From an uncultured Eubacterium sp. (GTDB lineage Bacteria > Bacillota > Clostridia > Peptostreptococcales > Anaerovoracaceae), in contig CALCKF010000072.1 in the NCBI GenBank assembly GCA_937966095.1, forward strand, positions 1 through 21,592: a stretch of 21,592 bases of DNA. The letters are read 5' to 3'. The notes under the pieces are model-generated. The model had not been told where the DNA came from. It saw only the letters and a program-made list of their open reading frames with translations, and made no database searches. The translations under genes and the position numbers were made by a program. This document shows, piece by piece, positions 15,381 through 21,592 of this stretch. Every line of letters begins with the position of its first letter. Within the stretch, counting starts at the first letter, position 1.

Positions 15381-16301
15381 ATGAATGATATAAAATGTGT
15401 ATTTTTGGATTGCGCCATAGTGAATCCGGGAGATATTTCATGGGGCAGATTGGACTCGCTTTGCAGATTCAGCTGGTATGACAGGACATCAGAAGAATGC
15501 ATACTTGAAAGACTAAGAAGGGCCGATGCTGCGATAGTAGATTCTGCGAGGATAAACAGAAGTATCATGGAGGCCTGTCCAGATCTCAAATATATAGGTA
15601 TAGCTGCCACAGGTTTTGATAATGTAGATTTGAAGGCTGCAGAGGAATTGGGGATAGCTGTCACAAATGTCCCTGCTTATGCTGCCGATTCCGTCGCCCA
15701 GCATGCTGTAGCGCTGCTGCTTTATATTACCAACAGCATACATATATATGATCAGGCTGTAAAAAAGGGAAAGTGGAGCAAAAGCGAAGATTATACTTTT
15801 ATAGATGCTCCTGTGATGCTGCTTAGAGGAAAATCAATAGGAATAGTAGGTTATGGCGCTATAGGTCGCAGGGTGGGAGAGATCGCGAAGGCTCTCGGAA
15901 TGAAGGTCAATATATACAGCAGAGATCCTGAAGCAGCGGTGGCATCCGATGTTGTTTCCTTAAACTGTCCTTTGACGGAAGAAAACATAAGAATGGTGGA
16001 TGCATCATTCATAGGAAGGATGAAAGACGGTGCTATCCTGATAAATACAGCAAGAGGAAAGCTGGTAGATGAGGAAGCATTGGCTGAAGCTCTTGTGTCG
16101 GGAAAACTTTCAGCCGCCGGCATAGATGTGATGTATTCGGAACCGCCTTCAGATGATGATCCTCTTTTGAGACTCGAAAATTGTTTCATAACACCTCATA
16201 TAGGATTTATTCCGGTTGAAACAAGGCGTAAGGTAATCGAAACATGTGCGGATAATCTTGAAAGTTTTATCAGAGGTGAGCAGCTTAACAGACTCGTGTG
16301 A
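15381..16301 (+). CDS. D-2-hydroxyacid dehydrogenase family protein (NAD-binding)
   Basis: A cytosolic NAD(P)-dependent oxidoreductase that interconverts a 2-ketoacid and a D-2-hydroxyacid. The exact substrate is unknown; glycerate/hydroxypyruvate-type enzymes are the nearest pattern. The cofactor fold is GIVGYGAIGRRVG (154-166). The catalytic trio is intact: Arg225 in NTARG, Glu254 in SEPP, and His273 in TPHIGF. Length is 306 aa, slightly short. The usual stretch of about ten residues between strand 2 of the Rossmann fold (YSRD) and SDVVSL is missing. Its ATG follows the rsmE stop with no gap; GGAG six bases upstream lies inside rsmE, so it is very likely coupled to prmA-rsmE. It converges on the gene at 16314. 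Confidence 0.9.
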   Translation: MNDIKCVFLDCAIVNPGDISWGRLDSLCRFSWYDRTSEECILERLRRADAAIVDSARINRSIMEACPDLKYIGIAATGFDNVDLKAAEELGIAVTNVPAYAADSVAQHAVALLLYITNSIHIYDQAVKKGKWSKSEDYTFIDAPVMLLRGKSIGIVGYGAIGRRVGEIAKALGMKVNIYSRDPEAAVASDVVSLNCPLTEENIRMVDASFIGRMKDGAILINTARGKLVDEEALAEALVSGKLSAAGIDVMYSEPPSDDDPLLRLENCFITPHIGFIPVETRRKVIETCADNLESFIRGEQLNRLV

Positions 16302-16313
16302 TTAAGATGTTTT

Positions 16314-18125
16314 TTATTGAAGAAAGGTAAAAAAATCTTCAGGAGGTACATCGGGAGGTCGAAGGTATCTTTTTAATCTGTAGAGACTGTCAGGATCTCC
16401 TTTTCGCACGGTACTAACTCCTTCTACACAGCTGAGTGTAGCCTTGAATCCAAGATCTTTCAGTATATTGTCTGTGTTTTTACTGTATGCTCCAAAAGGA
16501 TAAGTGAATGTATTAGGAGCAACACCTGTCACATGCTTTATCTTGTCCTGAAGTCCTTTGATGTCTGATGAAAGAAAGGCTGCATAATCTTCTGAAGTTT
16601 CATTTGACACCTGAGAAACGCCATTTCTTTTCTCATAAGAATGACAATTGTATGAATGGTTCTGTATCTCCCAGTAACCGGAAAGATGCATTTCAAGTAT
16701 GTCGTTCCATGTGAGATATGAGTAACCCAAAGCCCGGTCTGAATGCAGGCTGTATTGGTCAGATGTGCTTCCTACTATAGATATTACAGCCTTCATATTG
16801 TATTTTTTTAAAAGTGGAAATACGTAATGATAATTATTGTAATATCCATCGTCAAAGGTTATAACTATTGGTTTTTTGGGCAGATTTTTTCTTCCTTCTG
16901 AAAAAGCGATGACATCTTTCATAAAAACAGGTGTATATCCTTCTGATCTTATATATTTCATGTCTTTTTCCAAAAGCCTTGGAGATACTATGTATTTACT
17001 TTTATTTTCATTATTTTCGGATATGGAGTGATACATTATGATCGGTAGTTTTATTTCGTTCAAATCAGTCATTTCGGCTGATTCCTGGATTTTGTTGAGA
17101 AAATAATTCTCTTCAGTGAAAATATATTTTCTCTGATAATCTCCTGTTGCTTCATTTTTTATCACTGTGCAACGATGTGAGGAAAGAAGGCGTGTAATGG
17201 AATAGAGGTCTATCCATATCTGATTGGGACCGTCTTTTGAGCTTTCATCGAATATCAGCTGCATACCAAAATGGAGATGAGGAGTATCGACATTGTTTAC
17301 ATTTTCTCTTATACTGTATCCTGTTTGCCCTGTATATCCGATAACGTCGCCTGCTGTCACAGAAGCACCGATATACAGATCATCTGCATAGGGATCATCC
17401 TTTTGCAGGTGAGCATAATAATAATACCGTTTTTTATCATAGCTGCGTATGCCTATTCTCCATCCACCGTATTGATTCCATCCAAGAGCTTCTATTATTC
17501 CGCTTTCTACAGCGACCACAGGTGTGCCGGAAGAAGTCATCATATCATGGCCAAGATGCTTTCTGCTGTAGCCGTAACTGCGATTCTGGCCAAAATCATC
17601 GAAATCTGAATAGTAAAAACCGTCTGCTATAGGTGAAAATGCCTTGAGACCGTAAACTCTTTTCCAGGAAAATCCGTTATCATTTTCATTATCTATCCTG
17701 ATCTGATATTCTCCCAGGAATCCTCCAAGAACAGCTTCATATGCATTCTGGTAATAATCGAAATGATCCATATTCTTTGTTATTGAATCAAGATTACTGC
17801 CATTTTTTATTTTTTTGACAAATATATCCGCATGATCGGCATCGTACATTGTAAAATCACCGCCGTATTTTGATGCCAGATAGGCAAGTATATCTACCCA
17901 GTCTATATGTATTTTTTCATCATATGTATCTATATCTATCTCCATGGCTTTTTTTAGTGCTTCATAAGGCACATCGAAATCTACCCATTTTATCGTTTCA
18001 CCATTCCCGGCTTTTTTTCCGGTAAGGGTGACAGGATCGGACAGTACGGCGGATAGAGATACAGATATAATAGTGCATATTATAATAAGTATGACAGCGG
18101 TCGTCTTGGATTTTTTCCCTTTCAT
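16314..18125 (-). CDS. Exported fusion of M23 metallopeptidase and polysaccharide deacetylase (NodB)
   Basis: A predicted cell-wall-modifying protein of 603 aa. Residues 1-8 are basic and 9-29 form a hydrophobic segment (signal peptide or membrane anchor), so it acts outside the membrane. Residues about 45-185 are an unassigned N-terminal region. The M23/LytM-type peptidase (about 185-290) has zinc ligands His190 and Asp194 (HLGHD), His239, and HLH at 283-285, so both key motifs are intact. A spacer of about 70 residues leads to the NodB domain (about 360-603) with TFDDG (423-427), His490/His495 and YPFG (542-545). The domains suggest it cuts peptide cross-links and removes acetyl groups from glycan, but the substrates are inferred. 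GGAGG lies five bases before the ATG. It interrupts the usual rsmE-mtaB neighbourhood and diverges from mtaB. Confidence 0.92.
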   Translation of the reverse strand: MKGKKSKTTAVILIIICTIISVSLSAVLSDPVTLTGKKAGNGETIKWVDFDVPYEALKKAMEIDIDTYDEKIHIDWVDILAYLASKYGGDFTMYDADHADIFVKKIKNGSNLDSITKNMDHFDYYQNAYEAVLGGFLGEYQIRIDNENDNGFSWKRVYGLKAFSPIADGFYYSDFDDFGQNRSYGYSRKHLGHDMMTSSGTPVVAVESGIIEALGWNQYGGWRIGIRSYDKKRYYYYAHLQKDDPYADDLYIGASVTAGDVIGYTGQTGYSIRENVNNVDTPHLHFGMQLIFDESSKDGPNQIWIDLYSITRLLSSHRCTVIKNEATGDYQRKYIFTEENYFLNKIQESAEMTDLNEIKLPIIMYHSISENNENKSKYIVSPRLLEKDMKYIRSEGYTPVFMKDVIAFSEGRKNLPKKPIVITFDDGYYNNYHYVFPLLKKYNMKAVISIVGSTSDQYSLHSDRALGYSYLTWNDILEMHLSGYWEIQNHSYNCHSYEKRNGVSQVSNETSEDYAAFLSSDIKGLQDKIKHVTGVAPNTFTYPFGAYSKNTDNILKDLGFKATLSCVEGVSTVRKGDPDSLYRLKRYLRPPDVPPEDFFTFLQ

Positions 18126-18171
18126 TATAACCTCCAGAATCTTTTAATTAAAAATATGAGCATATACTGTG

Positions 18172-18200
18172 TTTTATGTGTAGATAAGCTGTGCTATAAT
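18172..18200 (+). promoter_or_regulatory. mtaB promoter, extended -10
   Basis: TGC followed by a perfect TATAAT (18195-18200) gives an extended -10. The -35 (TTTTAT, 18172-18177) is weak, as is usual with extended -10 promoters. Predicted start is near 18207, with GGAGG at 18221-18225. Confidence 0.55.
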
Positions 18201-18232
18201 TACCGGTAGCATATCGTGCGGGAGGATATAAA

Positions 18233-19564
18233 ATGAAAGTTGCGTTTCATACATTAGGATGCAAGGTAAATCAATATGAAACAGAAGCCATTTCCGAAAA
18301 ATTCACGGAAGCCGGGTATCAGAGAGTGGATGAGAAGGAATTTGCAGATGTATATATTATAAATACCTGTACTGTAACCTCAGTTGCTGACAAAAAATCG
18401 AGACAGTATATACGAAGGATGAAAAAGGTAAACCCTGACAGTATTATAGTAGTTACAGGATGTTATGCACAGATAAGCCCTGATGAGATATCGGATATCG
18501 AAGGGGTAGATATAATCGCAGGTACAAATGAGAAAAGTCGTATACCGGAATATGTTTCAAGGTATCTGGAGGACAGATGCAGGCAGATACATGTGAAAGA
18601 ATATAAAGATCTGGACGGCTATGATGAGACGGGGACAGTAATATCATCGGAAAACAGAACAAGAGGATATATAAAGATACAGGATGGCTGCAACAGGTTC
18701 TGTTCATACTGTATTATCCCTTACGCAAGAGGTCAGGTGAGGAGCAGGAGACTGGAGGATATAATAACAGAGGCTGTAAATCTTATATCTTCAGGCTGCA
18801 GAGAGATTGTGCTGACAGGTATAAACACAGCATTGTATGATATGGAAGAAAGCTTTGAAGAAAATAGCGGTATTTTCGGTGTAGAGAAAGTCGTGGCAGC
18901 CCTTGATCGCCTTGAGGGAGATTTCAGGATACGTCTCAGTTCTCTGGAACCTGCAGTTGTTAATGCAGAGTATGTAAAAAGACTCCTGAAATATAGCAAG
19001 CTCTGCCATCACATGCATCTTTCTGCTCAAAGCGGCAGTGATGCTATCCTTAAAGCCATGAACAGACCATATGGAAGGAAAGAATATATAGATATAGTAA
19101 ATGTACTTAGAGATTTTGACCCTATGTATGGGATATCGACAGATATAATCGTCGGGTTTCCTGGAGAAAAAGAAAGAGACTTTGAAGAAAGCCGCAGTCT
19201 CATATCGGAATGCGGGTTTTGTAAGACACATATATTCAAATATTCCAAGAGACCTTTTACAAAAGCTGCAAAAATGAAAGGTCATATAGCTCCTCAGGTA
19301 AAGAACAGAAGAAGCGATATACTGCATATCGCAGGACGCAAAGCAGCTGTCGATTTCTTCAGAAAAAATATAGGGAATGAAGAATATGTGATTTTGGAGG
19401 AGCTATACGGTGAGAAAAATATTATTACAGGGTATACAGGCAATTATATAAAGACATATATAAAATGTGATGAAGGGACAAGAGCTGAAAACCTGATAAA
19501 TAAAATGGTGAAGGTCAGACTTACAGGTTATTTTGCCGAAGGGATGGAAGGGGTGATAATATAA
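18233..19564 (+). CDS. mtaB: tRNA (N(6)-L-threonylcarbamoyladenosine(37)-C(2))-methylthiotransferase MtaB
   Basis: A radical-SAM enzyme that converts t6A37 to ms2t6A37 in ANN-decoding tRNAs. It is 443 aa, standard length. The N-terminal MTTase domain carries one cluster through Cys10 (GCKVNQYE), Cys46 (NTCTVT) and Cys77 (GCYAQ). The radical-SAM CxxxCxxC is Cys153, Cys157 and Cys160 (GCNRFCSYC). It is followed by GQVRSR, VLTGINTALY and LHMHLSAQSGSD-type motifs, then a C-terminal TRAM-like region. The GCKVNQYE motif favours MtaB over MiaB. GGAGG lies seven bases before the ATG. The HIT gene follows about 90 bp downstream, with its own promoter. Confidence 0.94.
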   Translation: MKVAFHTLGCKVNQYETEAISEKFTEAGYQRVDEKEFADVYIINTCTVTSVADKKSRQYIRRMKKVNPDSIIVVTGCYAQISPDEISDIEGVDIIAGTNEKSRIPEYVSRYLEDRCRQIHVKEYKDLDGYDETGTVISSENRTRGYIKIQDGCNRFCSYCIIPYARGQVRSRRLEDIITEAVNLISSGCREIVLTGINTALYDMEESFEENSGIFGVEKVVAALDRLEGDFRIRLSSLEPAVVNAEYVKRLLKYSKLCHHMHLSAQSGSDAILKAMNRPYGRKEYIDIVNVLRDFDPMYGISTDIIVGFPGEKERDFEESRSLISECGFCKTHIFKYSKRPFTKAAKMKGHIAPQVKNRRSDILHIAGRKAAVDFFRKNIGNEEYVILEELYGEKNIITGYTGNYIKTYIKCDEGTRAENLINKMVKVRLTGYFAEGMEGVII

Positions 19565-19572
19565 TAACAGAT

Positions 19573-19601
19573 TTGATTTATTGCCGGATAACGTATATAA
19601 T
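19573..19601 (+). promoter_or_regulatory. SigA-type promoter for the HIT and Mur ligase genes
   Basis: TTGATT (19573-19578), a 17-bp spacer, then a perfect TATAAT (19596-19601). The predicted transcript starts near 19608 and would also cover the downstream Mur ligase gene, since no terminator separates them. Confidence 0.6.
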
Positions 19602-19651
19602 AGCCGTATACAGTACGGAATATAAATTTTATGAAGAAAGGAAGTGATGAA

Positions 19652-19993
19652 ATGAGTGATTGTATATTTTGCGGGATAGCAAAGGGCGAGATACCGTCCA
19701 ATAAGGTATATGAGGATGACAGGATACTGTGCTTTCATGATCTTGATCCGCAGGCCCCGGTTCACGTACTTATAATACCCAAGAAACATATAGCATCCCT
19801 TGATGATGTTTCGGAAGAAGATTCAGAACTGCTTGGATATATAATGATAAAAGTCAGTGAAATTGCCGGAATGCTGGGATTGGAAAATGGTTACAGACTG
19901 GTGAGCAATTGCGGTGAAGATGGATTGCAGACCGTTCAGCATATACATTTCCATCTTTTAGGAAAACGCAAGATGAAATGGCCTCCGGGCTGA
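19652..19993 (+). CDS. HIT family protein (histidine triad nucleotide-binding)
   Basis: A small cytosolic nucleotide phosphoramidate hydrolase of the HINT type, 113 aa. Cys4 and Cys7 (CIFC) are the usual zinc pair. PVHVLIIPKKHIASLDD is the conserved middle. The catalytic histidine triad is HIHFH at 97-101. The ATG at 19652 is chosen over 19631 because AAGGA (19638-19642) precedes it at nine bases and homologues begin near DCIFC. The position after mtaB is conserved in clostridia. The native substrate is unknown. Confidence 0.94.
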   Translation: MSDCIFCGIAKGEIPSNKVYEDDRILCFHDLDPQAPVHVLIIPKKHIASLDDVSEEDSELLGYIMIKVSEIAGMLGLENGYRLVSNCGEDGLQTVQHIHFHLLGKRKMKWPPG

Positions 19994-20042
19994 TAATGGA
20001 GAATGTATTTTACAGGGCAAGGATTAATTTTGGGAGTAGAGT

Positions 20043-21518
20043 ATGAAGTATGAATCTAAGAATATAAATGAAACAGTTGATGTTGTTAAAAAGAAAGATC
20101 TGCTGAAGAAGATATGTAATATAGATAAAAACTTTAATATAAAAGGAATCACATATTTTTCGGGAGAAGTGAAGCAGGGAGATCTGTTTATATGTAAAGG
20201 TGCCGGGTTTAAAAAGAAGTATCTGGAAGAAGCTGCTGAACGAGGTGCGGTATGTTATATGTCAGAAGAGGAATATGACTGCTGTATGCCGTCTGTTATA
20301 GTCAAAGATATAAGAAAGGCTATGAGTGTAGTTGCTGCCTACTTTTTTGATTATCCGCAGCATGATATAAAAATGACCGGGGTAACCGGTACAAAAGGCA
20401 AGACCACTACTGTATACTATATCAAAAAAATCCTTGATATGTATACGGGGTCAGAAACAGCATTGTTATCTACGGTGGAGATAAATACAGGAAACGGCAA
20501 CAAACCGGCACGGCTTACTACTCCTGAATCTTTGGATCTTCAGAGACTGCTATATGATGTAAGGTGTAATGAAATAGAATATCTCACCATGGAAGTGTCA
20601 TCTCAGGCATATAAACACAGCAGAGTATATGGAGTGGACTATGACATAGGGATATTCATGAACATAGACGAAGATCACATAGGACCTACAGAGCATGAAA
20701 GCTACAGCGACTATCTTCAATGCAAGATACAGCTTATGAAAAACTGCAGAGTTGCCGTGATAATGCGTGATACGAGAGATTTTGAAAGTATAAGGGAAGC
20801 AGCAGAAAAGTATGCGGAAAAAGTGGTGATCATAGGAGAAAAATATGATGATTATCATATAAAGAGCATAACAAAGGATAAAACAGGCTTTTCATTCGAA
20901 CTTGAGTCATATGGCATTACAGAAAAGTACAGCATAGATCAGGAAGGGCGTTTCAACGTGAAGAACGCTGTATGTGCCATAGTTGCTGCAAAGGAATATG
21001 GCGTACCGTATAATGTCATAAAAAGTGCTGTCAGCCGGATCAGTATACCAGGCAGGATGAATGTTTTCAATAATGAAAGGATCAAAGTGATCGTTGACTA
21101 TGCTCATAACCGACTGAGCTTTAAAGAATTGTTCGAGTCATTAAAGAGTGATTACCCGGAAAGACATCTGACTGTTGTATGCGGGAGCGATGGTTCACGT
21201 ACTCAGATAAGGAGAAAAGATGTGGGCACCATGTGCGGCAGATATGCGGACAAGATATATCTTACATCCTGTGATCCGCAGTTTGAGGATCCTTTTGAGA
21301 TATGTACAGAAATAGCAAGATATATAATCCCTTATCAAAAACCGTATTTTATTATAGAAAACAGGGCAGATGCCATAAAGAAAGCTATCGAGCAGGCAGA
21401 TAGAGGCGATATAATAGTGATAACCGGTAAAGGTGAGGAAACTTATCAGAAGATCAATGGCAAGTATGAATACTACGAATCAGATATATCTGTTGTAAAA
21501 AGAATGCTTGATGCATAG
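20043..21518 (+). CDS. Mur ligase family protein, MurE-like UDP-N-acetylmuramyl tripeptide synthetase with altered substrate motifs
   Basis: Predicted cytosolic ATP-dependent ligase adding an amino acid to a UDP-MurNAc peptide. It is 491 aa, in the MurE range. The order is a substrate-binding domain, the P-loop GVTGTKGKTTT (113-123), LTTPESLDLQRLL, MEVSSQAYKHSRV, the presumed carbamylated Lys228, and NVKNAVCAIVAA. The C-terminal domain has VDYAHNRLSF where canonical MurE has DYAHTPD. The DNPR motif that binds meso-diaminopimelate is replaced by CDPQ (410-413), and GKGHE reads GKGEE (462-466). It therefore resembles the second MurE-like ligases (MurE2) known in lactobacilli, and its amino acid may not be meso-DAP. 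GGGAG precedes the ATG. An intrinsic terminator follows. Confidence 0.85.
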   Translation: MKYESKNINETVDVVKKKDLLKKICNIDKNFNIKGITYFSGEVKQGDLFICKGAGFKKKYLEEAAERGAVCYMSEEEYDCCMPSVIVKDIRKAMSVVAAYFFDYPQHDIKMTGVTGTKGKTTTVYYIKKILDMYTGSETALLSTVEINTGNGNKPARLTTPESLDLQRLLYDVRCNEIEYLTMEVSSQAYKHSRVYGVDYDIGIFMNIDEDHIGPTEHESYSDYLQCKIQLMKNCRVAVIMRDTRDFESIREAAEKYAEKVVIIGEKYDDYHIKSITKDKTGFSFELESYGITEKYSIDQEGRFNVKNAVCAIVAAKEYGVPYNVIKSAVSRISIPGRMNVFNNERIKVIVDYAHNRLSFKELFESLKSDYPERHLTVVCGSDGSRTQIRRKDVGTMCGRYADKIYLTSCDPQFEDPFEICTEIARYIIPYQKPYFIIENRADAIKKAIEQADRGDIIVITGKGEETYQKINGKYEYYESDISVVKRMLDA

Positions 21519-21530
21519 ATCATATATAGA

Positions 21531-21569
21531 AAAAACCGCAAAAACGATAATTGTTGTTTTGCGGTTTTT
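21531..21569 (+). terminator. Intrinsic terminator after the Mur ligase gene
   Basis: AAAAACCGCAAAA (21531-21543) pairs with TTTTGCGGTTTTT (21557-21569) around a 13-nt loop, ending in a T run. The A run on the left arm means it could also act on transcripts from the opposite strand. Confidence 0.85.
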
Positions 21570-21592
21570 ATTATATTCTGCTGTTTCAGAGC

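Noticed and set aside
15381..16301. A VanH-like D-lactate dehydrogenase in a glycopeptide-resistance cluster
   Set aside because: No D-Ala-D-Lac ligase or VanX-like dipeptidase is present nearby; the linked genes are methyltransferases.
16304..16339. AT-rich inverted repeat between the two convergent genes (AAGAT and TTTTTTA blocks with their complements)
   Set aside because: It has no GC core, needs a bulge, and extends into the coding end of the 603-aa gene. It is too weak to call a terminator.

Overview
This window looks like a stretch of chromosome from a low-GC member of the Bacillota, most likely a clostridial anaerobe. The evidence is AT-rich DNA with frequent ATA (Ile) and AGA/AGG (Arg) codons, strong GGAGG-type ribosome binding sites, SigA-type promoters, a perfect CIRCE operator, and the order hrcA-grpE-dnaK-dnaJ ... 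prmA-rsmE ... mtaB-HIT, which is typical of clostridia. Genus and species cannot be fixed from the sequence alone.

Layout. The left edge (1-1303, minus strand) is the 5' part of gpmI, the cofactor-independent phosphoglycerate mutase. It diverges from addA, the helicase-nuclease subunit of the AddAB recombination enzyme; no addB is seen beside it. Next is the class I heat-shock operon hrcA-grpE-dnaK-dnaJ (5045-9744), driven by one SigA promoter with a CIRCE operator directly downstream.

Between dnaJ and prmA, which are neighbours in many clostridia, lies a three-gene cassette (9852-13540): a MATE transporter, a MerR-family regulator on the minus strand, and a second MATE transporter of a different subfamily. 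The regulator and the second MATE gene diverge from a promoter with a 19-bp spacer and a dyad inside the spacer, the hallmark of MerR control. The first MATE gene is preceded by a 31-nt perfect palindrome.

The conserved order resumes with prmA-rsmE, translationally coupled, followed without a gap by a D-2-hydroxyacid dehydrogenase (13636-16301). Convergent to these is a 603-residue exported protein that joins an M23 peptidase domain to a NodB-type polysaccharide deacetylase domain. Divergent from that are mtaB (a tRNA methylthiotransferase) and a HIT-family hydrolase. The window ends with a Mur ligase related to MurE in which the motifs for the third stem-peptide amino acid are altered, followed by an intrinsic terminator.

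How the genes fit together. Most of the window is housekeeping: protein folding (HrcA, GrpE, DnaK, DnaJ), modification of the translation apparatus (PrmA, RsmE, MtaB), glycolysis and DNA repair. The accessory content sits at two break points in the conserved gene order: drug-efflux-type genes after dnaJ, and the dehydrogenase plus the dual-domain cell-wall enzyme after rsmE. I see no CRISPR array, tRNA, rRNA, phage or insertion sequence. No clearly new defence or mobile system is visible. The best leads are the M23-NodB fusion, the non-canonical MurE-like ligase, and the MATE-MerR-MATE cassette with its regulatory DNA.
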